Shown here: positions 33,163-43,526 of the stretch, in pieces
How the letters are laid out: every line of letters starts with the position of its first letter
Position numbering within the stretch: position 1 is the first letter of the stretch
Source of the DNA: Ryuthela nishihirai
Taxonomy: Eukaryota; Arthropoda; Arachnida; Araneae; Heptathelidae
Length of the DNA: 64,000 nucleotides
Assembly (NCBI GenBank): GCA_038380435.1
Contig: JAWZYU010000010.1
Location: 48,270,135-48,334,134, forward strand
Direction: 5' to 3'
Made by a program: the position numbers and the translations under genes
Notes under the pieces: model-generated
Told to the model about the DNA's origin: nothing
Database searches by the model: none
Seen by the model: only the letters and a program-made list of their open reading frames with translations

Positions 33163-34351
33163 ATCCTGTCCTCAGACTGAATCGGAATGTACCGATTCCG
33201 ATTCAGTATGGATCGGTATTTGGATTTCGTATTTGAAAAAAATAGCCTCGTAAGAATATATTGAAGCATGGTAAGAATATATTTCTATGGTACAATTTCT
33301 TAATAAGGGATATCTTTTAACATCAACTAAATTCCGGCGGTAGTGGCATTTGCAAACCTTTCCTCTAACGGTACATGCAACAACGAGTTAACGTTGCTTT
33401 ACCCTCACGTCTTCACGTAACAGGGATCTCCAGTAGTTTTTTTTAGGTCGTTTCAGTTGGATAAATTTTCAGTTCTTCGCAGAGACTCCCAAACAGACTC
33501 CACGATCAAAAAGTTCAAACGACTGTGGCGATTCCGTGCATACTCAAGCGAACGTTCAACTCTCCCAGTGAGTGCAAAAAAAAACGACTGTTTTTGTGTT
33601 GCTTCGGCCAAATGACTTTCCCGCTTTTCTTAAGGGATTTACCTAACAAACAGAAAGGGAAAAAAAACCTCTCTTCTCTTAAAAGTAAAGAAAAATTTAC
33701 ATTCGACTTCAGTAAGGTATCGTTGCAATCTTTAAGATGTTTTCCCTTGTGAAAAGATATTGCGAGGGAAACGTTTTCTTTTCACTCGCGAAACTGTCAC
33801 CGTTTTACAAGTAAATCACACCAACATTTAATTGTTTTAAAGCGTTGGGTGTTATTTTTCAAAGACGGATTCTATGAAACCTAGGAAAAACAATTTTGAT
33901 TTACTACATGAAGCAATGCAAGATAGGTTACTTATCGTTTGTGATAATTGAATCGTAGCTACTAGCTGTTTACTAAAGAGATAAGATGGTTAAGAACCAA
34001 TTGGAAGAAATCTGGTCATTTAAAAATATCACGGGTAAATAATGAGTTTACTCAATAAATAGTAAATACACAGATTGGCTGTTAACATAGAATTCAAAAA
34101 ATACTTCTGTGGAAAAAAATTGTTTCGTCGATGAGTGGAAAACGAACCCGCACCTCCCAGTTACATGCCACGTATTTTGAAAGTAAAAATTAGTTTAGTG
34201 GTTAAAAAAACTTCGCATGTGATTAAGAGGGTTGCTTTCGAATCCCACTTATCATCATCAAAAGACCCCATTTTTTTTACACAAAAGTATTTCTTTACTT
34301 CAATGTCAACAAGTAATCTGTGTATTTTTTTTGATCGATTACTTCATTAAT
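33163..34351. other. Unassigned AT-rich sequence
   Basis: No gene was recognised. A short palindromic patch, GAATCGG...CCGATTC, lies at about 33179-33200. Confidence 0.45.
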
Positions 34352-34363
34352 AACGCTTTAGAG

Positions 34364-34743
34364 TAGGGGCGGGGGTGGCTCAGTCGGTAGCGCGCCAGGC
34401 TCGTAATCTGTAGTTCCCAGGTTCGAGTCCCAGCTGGGTCAGCGTTGAGATTTATCTCCACAAAACTCCCCGCACGGTCAGTAGGGGACACCGATGGACT
34501 TGGAAAGGCCGCCGTCCGTCGGATGGGACGTTAAGCCATGGCCCCGTGTGAGGGAGAGCCATACCCTGTGCACGTTAAAGAACACGCTGGATGGCCTTGA
34601 CGGGAGGCTACCATCTGTCTCCCAACAGCTGTTCCAGTGGGTCCCCTCCACCAACCTTCTCTGAGCCTTCGGGGTCCATGTGACCTGGCCATTTAGCCCA
34701 TGGTGTGCAAAAAAGTGCCGTCAGAGGTAAAACAACCCAACCC
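34364..34743 (+). mobile_element. Full-length young SINE-A copy with perfect TSD
   Basis: The 12-bp duplication AACGCTTTAGAG is exact (34352-34363 and 34744-34755). The head is intact: GTGGCTCAGTCGGTAGCGCG and GGTTCGAGTCCC. The anticodon position reads CGT. The tail is AACCCAACCC. This is one of the best reference copies in the window. Confidence 0.95.
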
Positions 34744-34755
34744 AACGCTTTAGAG

Positions 34756-35960
34756 CAAATGACTTCCTTATTTACACATCTATAATGAGCAACATCGGAA
34801 CTTTGCCTTCCAGGTTCATCGATGAAAGAATAAACAGTTCCCAGAAAAAAGTGAGCTTCGCCTATGAAGCTCACCTTTTCCCCCACAAAAGTATTTCTTA
34901 AATACTTAGTGCAAAAATTGAAAAAGCTAAAACAGGTGAAAAGTTTCGAAATAAAGCGAACATTTAAATTTTATTTATCCATTAAATTTATAACTTCAGA
35001 AAGACTGATTCTTTCAGCCATAAGAAATAGGTTTTATTTTATAAAGTATGCTTCCACGTGTGCAGAAACTTCAGAGAACTTATAATTTAGTTTCAGGTGG
35101 CGAGGATCTGCGAATTTGGTTTCTAGAAGGGTGTCTTAGAATAAGACTCGAGTAGGGTTCACCAATTACTAAAATATTCCACCTGATCAAAACAAAGGAA
35201 GATTAAAATGATATTCCATATGGAATAAGATTTTACAGTTTTTTTAATCTATTTTTACTATGGGACATATACTATGAGATTAAAATGAAATTATGCAAAG
35301 ACAACTGTTTTGGATTTCAAAGCAAATACCAGGGTGGGATTTTGTATTAGACGACCAGATTTTCGGGGGGGGGGGGGGGGGGGAGGTCGGATCACACCCT
35401 CCCCACTTCCCGAGTAAGGGAAGTTGCAACTACAAATGAAAATTCTTTTTTCGTTGAATAGGTACTAATGAAATATTAAAATTCTCATTTTTCAAACATT
35501 TAAATGGTTTTTAATTTCCACCGTTAGAGAGGGTTAAAGTTGTTAGATGGCAAAACTTTAAACCCCATTGTCAAAAATCTGCTATGCTTTAAATTTGAAA
35601 TTTGCCTAGAAAAGTGTGGCGATAAAAGGGTTTACAAGGGGAGCAGCGAATGATTTCTTTACCCACATGGGTGGACGAATACAATTTTTTAAAGGGATAA
35701 ATGAAAAATACTTTATGAGTTGGATACGTACTAATGAAATATTACTCTTTGCAATTTGTGAATATCATCGAATTTCCACCAATAGAAGTGTTATACGCTG
35801 ATTTTACATCAGACATAACGATTCATTTTTTTTAATTAATTTCTTACTCGATTGAGAGTTTTGTTATTTTTCTCCAACACAAAGGGAACAGACTAACAGG
35901 GTGGACACGTCAGGAGTGGGCGGAAGTCGCAGCTGCACCGACGGGCCACACACACGGAAC
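34756..35960. other. Unassigned; contains a G19 run
   Basis: The sequence is AT-rich without a recognised gene. A run of 19 G lies at 35365-35383. The final 80 bases (from about 35880) are GC-rich and continue after the SINE at 36370. Confidence 0.45.
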
Positions 35961-35973
35961 ACCCAGCGCCCAG

Positions 35974-36356
35974 GGTTGGGTTGTTTTACCTCTGAGCGGC
36001 ACTTTTTTGCACACCATGGGCTAAATGGCAGGTCACATGGACCCCGAAGGCTCAGAGAAGGTTGGGGGACGGGACCCACTGGAACAGCTGTTGGGAGACA
36101 GATGATAGCCTCCCGTCAAGGCCATCCAGCGTGTTCTTTAACGTGCACAGGGTATGGCTCTCCCGCACACGGGGCCACGGCCTAACGTCCCATCCGACGG
36201 ACGGCGGCCTTTCCAAGCCCATCGGTGTCCCCTACTGACCGTGGGCAAGGAGGGGAATTTTGCGGAGATAAATCTCAACGCTGACCCAGCTGGGACTCGA
36301 ACCTGGGAACTACAGATTACGAGCCTGGTGCGCTACCGACTGAGCCACCCCCGCCC
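35974..36356 (-). mobile_element. Full-length young SINE-A copy with perfect TSD
   Basis: The 13-bp duplication ACCCAGCGCCCAG is exact (35961-35973 and 36357-36369). All blocks, from the GGTTGGGTTG tail to the GAGCCACCCCCGCCC head, are close to the family consensus. It sits in a GC-rich stretch just upstream of the candidate exon. Confidence 0.96.
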
Positions 36357-36447
36357 ACCCAGCGCCCAGATCTCATGACATTCGATATCACACAGCACAG
36401 CGGCCGTGGGTGGATGACAGGCGGAATCGCTATTTCTTGTCTTGCAG

Positions 36448-36656
36448 TGGAGGTCCAGCTGGGGTGGTCTGGGGGTGCGAACGTCTGCTGACAGCTTTAG
36501 TGCCGATTTCACACGAGAAGCTGTGTTTGCTCCCGTAGCAAATGCAGATGCAGAGCTGGACAACCTTGTCCAGTGTTATAGTAACGAACGAGGAATCCCG
36601 TTTTTCCCAGGCGGCGATGTCAACCACACAGACCCCCTGGGGAGAATTTATCACTC
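36448..36656 (+). CDS. Candidate host-gene exon, family unknown
   Basis: A 209-bp open segment is bounded by a good acceptor (TATTTCTTGTCTTGCAG, ending 36447) and a consensus donor (GTAAGT, 36657-36662). One frame is open across it and reads WRSSWGGLGVRTSADSF, then FTREAVFAPVANADAELDNL and CYSNERGIPFF, with ordinary complexity. It ends two bases into a codon. GC content is higher than in the flanks. I do not recognise the protein, no other exon is visible, and the opposite strand also has open frames, so chance or an unknown repeat remains possible. Confidence 0.3.
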
Positions 36657-36662
36657 GTAAGT

Positions 36663-37744
36663 TCCTCTGCAGATGCTACGGATGGTTTGCACATACCATT
36701 TTTGTGGGAAAACAAGGGGGAAGGGACGTGAGAAAATTGTAGCGAGGAACAGAGGGCTGGAGTTGGACCCGAGATTTGGAACAGGACAGACAGCACTGAG
36801 ATTGTAGAGAGAGCAGTTGGACGGGATGGCCAGAGCTCGGGGTGGGCCAGATTCAGTATCGGCATATCGGAATCAGTGGAAATGAGTGCAGAACTTTGAA
36901 TAAAAAGCAGTGTGATTTGATGCGTTAACGCAAGGACATCCCTATGAATGAGTGGCTCCCTAAAATTAGAAGCAGAGAGACGAGAATTTTCTTCCGAAGC
37001 GCCTACCAGTGAAGGGCACCCTCCCCTTCCCAACATTACCACGATGATGCAGTAGACCGCCTCTCTTTGCCGCAGCCAAATTACCCAACAACGGATGTGA
37101 TGGTCAACAGTGGCCTGTCTCCATATCAGCCACAGTGCAACGGAGATGGTTTCCCAGTTATCGGCTAAAGGACGAACTAAGGAGATGATCCCCACCCGGT
37201 GCTAGAGTGATGACGACCTGGCCGTAATCCGATGCAGCTGACGGACGAGCTGAGCACTTAGAACGGTACGCTTATCCTTCCTTTAGTTGCTTACCCTTCC
37301 TTTCACTATAAGTTGCTATCCTTAATTTTAGATTTAATTGTAAAGGGGTTCCATAGTCCGTTTAATTCTTTAAATTCTTTTTTTTTGTTTTAAGTCCACA
37401 ATAAATGATTGATTCTTAGAAAGATTAATTGTTTTGCCTGTACTGTTGGATATTTTGTTTCAATAAATATTGTTATTCTTTTATGTTTCCATAAACCTGA
37501 GTTGTGCTCATCATTGGATTTCCTATTAATAAAAACGTTTTCCCCTAAGGAGACGGCCTGGGATTTTTGCGGTCAGCATTGTCTAATTAAGGGAATAATC
37601 CGTAGTTGGGCAATATGGGAAACACAACGCCACAGATTTAAATTTGCATATTTCTACTTAAAAATTGAATAGTGCTTGCAACCGCCAGGTGCGCACAACA
37701 GAAGTTAAGATGAAAAAATGACAAATATTATTCTCTGTGAAAAT
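36663..37744. other. Unassigned GC-richer stretch with polyadenylation-like signal
   Basis: From 36663 to 37250 the base composition stays balanced and frames are open on the minus strand (36620-37195, 191 codons, no recognisable motif). An AATAAA signal lies near 37399 after a T-rich tract. The whole 35880-37400 stretch could be an unrecognised retroelement or a transcript end. Confidence 0.35.
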
Positions 37745-38099
37745 GGGGGCGGGGTAGCTGAGTCGGTTGTGCTCCAGGCTCGTAATCTGCAGTTTCCAGG
37801 TTCCACTGGGTCAACGTTGAGATTTATCTCCTCAAAACTCCCGCCCTGGCTTGATCAGTAGGGGACACCCATGGACTTGAAAAGGTCGCCGTCTGTCGGA
37901 TGAGACATTAATCTGTGGCCCCGTGTGCATGCTAAAGAACACTCTGGATGGCCTTGACGACAGGCTACCATCTGTCTCCTAGCAGCTCCCAAAGGGTCTC
38001 CTTCCCCCAAGATTTTCTGAGCCTTCGGGGTCTTTGTGAGCTGATCATTTAGCCCATTGTGTGCAAAAAGTGCCATTCAGAGGTAAAACAACCCAACCC
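37745..38099 (+). mobile_element. SINE-A copy
   Basis: The head is GGGGCGGGGTAGCTGAGTCG with a shortened B-box region, the body has a few small deletions, and the tail is AACCCAACCCA. It is moderately diverged. Confidence 0.88.
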
Positions 38100-38114
38100 A
38101 TCAACGTCATTTTG

Positions 38115-38335
38115 CGTGATTTTTAATGTACACGGATTATGGCTGCCAGCACTAAATGCCACGTTTTAATGTTCCATACGATGGACGGCTGCTTTTTTTA
38201 GTCATATCGTTGTCCCCTTATCGAGAATAGAATAGAGTTTAGGGGAGAAAATCTTACCGCAGTCGCAGTAGTAACTCGAATTTGGGAACCTTAAGAGCCT
38301 GGTGTCCCACAGAGTGAGGCCCGCCCTCATTCCAC
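38115..38335 (-). mobile_element. Old SINE-A fragment, head side
   Basis: ATGTACACGGATTATGGCTG, CGATGGACGGCTGC and ACTCGAATTTGGGAACC are diverged forms of minus-strand SINE-A blocks. Together with the copy at 37745 it forms a tail-to-tail pair. Confidence 0.6.
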
Positions 38336-38564
38336 AAATGGTGAGGAACGATGTTCGAGGCTTTGCAGGATTATTTCCAGATTCTAAAATGCACGAAACG
38401 ACACGTTTTCATAATTTTTTTCGAGTTTTGGAATTTTAAAAGCAGCGAAAAAGAGGGCCTCTGAGGATTCCTCTTGATTATTTTGGACAAAAGAAAAGGG
38501 GTAATAATTTGCTTTCATCATTTTAACTAGCTATCTTAGGTCTATAAATAGTCTGAGATCCTAG

Positions 38565-38932
38565 GGGGACGGGGGAGGGGCTGCAGTTCCCAGGTTCGAG
38601 TCCCTCCTGGGCTAGCGTTGAGATTTATCTCCGCAAAACTCCCCGCTCTGCCTTTGGTCGTAGAAACACTGATGGACTGGTAAAGGACGCCGTCCGTCGG
38701 ATGGGACGTTAATCTGTTGTTTCGTGTGCGCGACAAACATATCGTGTTCACATTGAAGAACGCACTGGATGGTCTTGACGGGAGGCTACCACATGTCCCC
38801 CAACTCCATGTCCAGTGGTTCTCCTCTCCCCAACTCCATGTCCAGTGGTTCTTTGAGCCCTCTGGATCCTTGTGACCTGAACATTTAGTTCATTTTGTGC
38901 AAAATGTCCCGCTCAGAGATAAAACAACACAA
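38565..38932 (+). mobile_element. SINE-A copy, head partly lost, with a short duplication
   Basis: It starts at the anticodon-side part of the head (GCAGTTCCCAGGTTCGAGTC) and runs to AAAACAACACAAAT. The segment CCCCAACTCCATGTCCAGTG occurs twice in tandem at 38796-38845. Confidence 0.85.
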
Positions 38933-40067
38933 ATAAGTCCCTTGGTAGATTTCAATACTCAATGCTTGACCCTCAAATACGTAGAAGTTGGCCAACTGAC
39001 ATACATACATCATAGTCAACAACAATTTTCTGTAACATTGATGTCTACTAACTAGCTTTTGATATTTGCCGTAGAGGGTTGAGATACGACAAAACTAGAT
39101 CTCTTCAAAATAACAATTACAACAACAAAGAGTACGACTTAGATATTTCATAAATCATCATGCAAAGAACCGGTTAGCAATCGACATTAACACCGAAAAC
39201 AACCATCACGCCAAACAACGAACACATTGTCTAATAAAATGATAAAGAAACGGAGGAAATCTACGTCTGCTTCAACTGTTCCTGCATGAAACGATTTATT
39301 TCAGCAAATAATCACGCAACCTTTATCTTCTCAAATAATAAAACAGCTCACCGATTGCACAAGGCATTCACTCAAGCGGAGCAACCAAGTACTTATCTCG
39401 CTCTAACCTATGTCGAAACTGTGGTGCAATAATAACAGTACTTAGTTCCATTCCTAAAGGATTGTTCTACACAGAATCGTACGACATCAACAAAGCCCGC
39501 GAGAGGATCTCTTTACTCACAGTGCAAGAGTAAACATCAGTTATCCTTGTCTACCTGCGCTGACGAGACATTCCACATACATCAGCAATCAGAGTAATCG
39601 TATTTGAAACGATAATCATTATTGTCGTGAAACGCGGAGGTTCTCCTGATAGGCTACTTGAAGTAGAACAAACACACGTAACTGCAAAGAGAGAAAAGTA
39701 TTTAGAAGCTAAATAGATCTTCGCATGAACAGGTACAACACAAAAAGTTAATTTTGTTTTGATAAGGTGTGCATATAATGTTATCCAAAATATCAGATAA
39801 TTATTTTGAAGGATTTTTTCTTGGATAAAAGAATTCCTTAAAGCAGTGTTTCTCTTTAATGTAGAGAAAAAACAAAAGAAATTTCTGTTTTCGTCTCTTG
39901 TTCAGTGCCCGTCATGGTATATTAGAAAGTTTTTAAATAAAAGGATAATACGACTTGCACTAATGATTATCTGGCTTTAATTTCTTTAAAAAAAAAAAAG
40001 ACTGAACTCTTTAAGTCACAGCATCAGTTACGTTTACTATTTCCTTAGAGGATTATTAATTTACTGT
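38933..40067. other. Unassigned sequence
   Basis: No gene or element ends were recognised. It is moderately AT-rich with even composition. Confidence 0.45.
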
Positions 40068-40312
40068 CATGGCGAGTGGTTAGCGCGCTTGGCTAGTGAT
40101 CTAAGGGACTCTGGGATCTGGACTCTTTGGCTAGTGATCTAAGGGACTCTCTCTCGAGTCCCGGTTAAGGCATGGATGGATGTGTCGTTTTTTCTGCAGA
40201 GGTCCTGCCATCCTCTCAGACCTTCTACTATGGCATATAAACTGACAGGCTCCTGTCAGATTTCTGTGACAAGCAGCTGCTTGAGGGGAGTTTTTTTTTT
40301 ATTTTTTTATTA
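40068..40312 (+). mobile_element. SINE-B copy with a duplicated anticodon arm
   Basis: TTGGCTAGTGATCTAAGGGA appears twice (about 40089 and 40127), so the anticodon-arm region is duplicated with a short linker. The rest of the body and the T-rich tail are normal. Confidence 0.88.
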
Positions 40313-40449
40313 TTTTATATTTCTCATTAATCAAACAAATTCGAAGGATCAACAAAAATCTTATTAAGATGGGTTTCATGAGCTGATGAAAGGGATTCAG
40401 TTACTGGAAAAAAAATTAACAAATGATGACAAACTGAAGAAAAAAAATT

Positions 40450-40720
40450 AATTAATTGAAAAATTTTAAAAATAAATATCTTCCTACAGGGCCCTAAAAA
40501 GTAGAAAATAAAACTAAAGCATATCGATGGTGCAAGTCACTGAGTTCGTATTCACTTCAAAGGAAGATAGGGCTCGGTAATCTTGCTGTGCAGTTAAAGC
40601 GACACCCTATCTTCCTCTGAAGCGAATACGAACTGTGACTGATTGAAATGTTTAGGTTTATATTCTACGTTTTAGAGCCCTATAGGAAGATAAGTATTTT
40701 AATTTTACAATTAATTTTTT
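40450..40720. mobile_element. Fold-back (palindromic) element
   Basis: The left arm has ATCTTCCTACAGGGCCCTAA and the right arm is its imperfect inverse, TTAGAGCCCTATAGGAAGAT. The inner parts also pair (TCGTATTCACTTCAAAGGAA with TTCCTCTGAAGCGAATACGA), so almost the whole element can fold into one hairpin. Exact ends and a target duplication were not resolved. Confidence 0.8.
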
Positions 40721-41088
40721 GTCACTAATAACCCTTACTTTCAAAACGTTTCATATATGACTCATATGCATCGACAATATCCCTCCCACTAATTTGGAGT
40801 CTTTTTTTACGTAGCCCATGACATTGCAGACGTCACAAGCTTTAATTCGAAATGACTCGTTAAGGTCGAAAACCGCGAAAATCCGCCCCCTCCTTTTATC
40901 AGGGGGGCGGATTATTATCAGTGGGTAAAAATCGAAATACTTTGGCGGAAATTGAAAAAAGAACACCATTAACAATTGAAGTGTAATCTATGAGATTTAT
41001 TTAGTAGAAACAACTTGTTGAGAAAGGACAGTGATCACACGTGTGAAGTGTGTCAATGTTTATGCTACCTTTTAATGAGTATTATACT

Positions 41089-42130
41089 TTACAGAACGCA
41101 CATTTTAATAAGGTGTTGAACCTCCTCGAGCAGCAATACAAGTTTGAAATCTGTCATGTAATCGGTCGTACTATCATGGGCTATCATGCTGGGAGATAAT
41201 ATTCCATGCGCTTTCAACTTGGACGCGTAATTCAGCGATGGCCGTTGTGTGCCTCGATCCGCGGTAGTCTTTGTCCAATTCAGTCCCAAACATGCTCGAT
41301 TGGAGACAAGTCCATAGAGTGTGCTCGCCAAGGGAGTTGGTGCACTGCCTGAAGTGCATGTTCAGTTGCCCGGGTGGAGTGCGAGCGGGCGTTATCCTAC
41401 TGGAATATCGCATTTGTGATTACACTCAGAAATGGTAAGACGACCGGCTGTATGATGTCACTGACATACGCATTGCTATTCAGTGTACCTTGTTCAAACA
41501 CCAGACACGTGCGAGAGTGAGAGCCAATCGCTCCCCACACTATGATGCCCAGCGTGGGCCCTGTGTGTCGTTGGCGGATGCACGATGGAAGAAGCTGCTC
41601 ACCTTGTCGTCTTTGGATACATAAACGACCATCAGACGCTCCTAAGTAGAATCAGCTTTCATCACTGAAGGCCACAGACTGCCATTCTTCCCTCCAATGA
41701 ACTCGTTCTTGATAACACTACAAACGTACTCGACAGCGACGAGGTGACAATGGTAACTATGCCAGCGGCATATGTGCCCATAGTCCTGTTCCAAAAGACG
41801 ATTGCGTATCGTTTTTGTAGACACCTTTAGTTCGACAGAGGATCGAATTTGTGATGTCGTAGCGGTACGCTCTGCCAAAGCCTCCCTTCTGATACGCCGA
41901 TCTTCTCGTGCGTCATAACTCTGTGTTGCCCGGAACCATGTCTGCGAGTGTGCGAATGCTCTTCTGACCATCGACGCCACCATCATACCACTGCCGATAC
42001 CTCTCCTCCAACGGGGTGTGCAACTTGGCAAAAAGACCAACCTGCTTAGCAAAGACCCATTATACGACCTCGCTCAAACTCTGCTAACTGAACAAATGTT
42101 GTGCGCCTGCATCATCCAGGCATCGTAGCT
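41089..42130 (-). pseudogene. Tc1-like transposase relic
   Basis: The minus strand shows a helix-turn-helix part, AREDRRIRREALAERTATTS, then VSTKTIRNRLLEQ (41642-42052). The DDE core follows in pieces: AFSDES (about 41660), DNARSH (about 41395) and SPIEHVWD (about 41290). These match the D, D and E of the Tc1 DD34E catalytic triad. Stops interrupt the core after SDES (TGA), before DNAR (TAG) and after IEHVWD (TGA), several of them explicable by C-to-T decay. The N-terminus near 42052-42130 is in a different reading, and terminal repeats were not found. It cut and pasted the element at TA sites when active. Confidence 0.85.
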
Positions 42131-42420
42131 TCTTCAAAGAACACTGAACAACACGACACAAGACGAAAAACTTCTTTCTTCACGCCCTAGTCCTTAAATA
42201 TGCGCTGCGTACATTTGCATGTTGTCGTCCTCAGTGACGTCATTATTTCGCCCAATGACTTTGAATCTTGGATCTCGATTTCTGTTGCCCTTAACTATTA
42301 GCATATTATAATATGACGTTCCTAAAGGAATTCCTTCCGGGTGTTCTTTTTTCCATTTACGCCAGTGTAGTTTACGACAATCGTTATATAAGCTTTCGTT
42401 TAACACCTAACTCGTAACTG

Positions 42421-43153
42421 CAGGCGTCATCGGCATTCATTTGAGGTATCGCTTGTTACTTTAGGCATTCGCGTTCTAGAGATATAGGTGGAAGAATGGT
42501 TTTAAAATCTTCCCTTTTTTAGGGGGGGGGGGAGAAAGTATGGGGATCAATGTTTTAAAGCCTATGACACTCCCCGCGTCATCAGCATTCATTTGAGGTA
42601 TCGCTTGTTACTTTAGGCATTCGCGTTCTAGAGATATAGTGGAAGAATGGTTTAATATCTTCCCTTTTTAGGGGGGGAGAAAGTATGGGGATCAATGTTT
42701 TAAAGCCTATGACATTCCCTGCGTCATCAGCATATATTTGAGGTATCGCCTGTTACTTTAGGCACTCGCATTCTAGAGATATAGCAGAAGAATTGTTTTT
42801 CAGATCTTCCATTTTTTTAGGGAGGGAGAAAGTATGATGATCAATGTTTTAAAGCCTATGGCATTCCCCACGTCATCAGCATTCATTTGTCGTATCGCTT
42901 GTTACTTTAAGCATTCGTGTTCTAGAGATGTAGCGGAAGAATTGTTTTTCAGATCTTCCCTTTTTTAGGGGGGGGACAAAGTATGGGGATCAATGTTTTA
43001 AAGCCTATGACATTCCCCGCGTCATCTCAGATCTTCCCTTTTTTAGGGGGGGGAGAGAGTATGGGGATCAATGATTTAAAGCCTATGACTTTCCCCTGCG
43101 TCATCTCAGATCTTCCCTTTTTTAGGGGGGGAGAAAGTATGGGGATCAATGTT
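42421..43153. repeat. Satellite array, left part (before the LINE)
   Basis: The monomer of about 145-150 bp contains GTCATCAGCATTCATTTGAG, GGTATCGCTTGTTACTTTAG, TCTAGAGATATAG, CAGATCTTCCC, then a poly-G run and AGTATGGGGATCAATG. Four full monomers are followed by two short ones that lack the first half. Monomers here differ more than in the right part and do not show the higher-order order seen there. Confidence 0.95.
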
Positions 43154-43526
43154 AATAATAATAATAATAATAATAATAATCTTTATTTTATTCCGCCAGT
43201 CAATACAATATACATTTACATAGCATAATTATCTAATAACAATTAATATATACATGAAAAAATTGAGAAGTGAAATAGCTGAGAAATATCAATTGCATCA
43301 GAAAAAGTAAATAACAATCATATTAAATATTGGTGTTTAATAGGAAAGGCGAAACAAAAAAGGAGAGCATAGTAAGCTGACGCTTATTTTTAGTTAATGC
43401 TCCCTATTTCCTTTAAAGTTCAATTATGACAACAGTAAAGTATACAATAATTCAAATAGCACAATAATTCAATAGTATAAAAGGTCAAATGGTTATGAGA
43501 CATATTACACTGATACATAGAAGGTT

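Noticed and set aside
42983..43228. Repeated peptide MGIN-LKPMTFP in the satellite as a repeat protein
   Set aside because: The frame is broken by G-tract length changes in almost every monomer, so no continuous protein is encoded.
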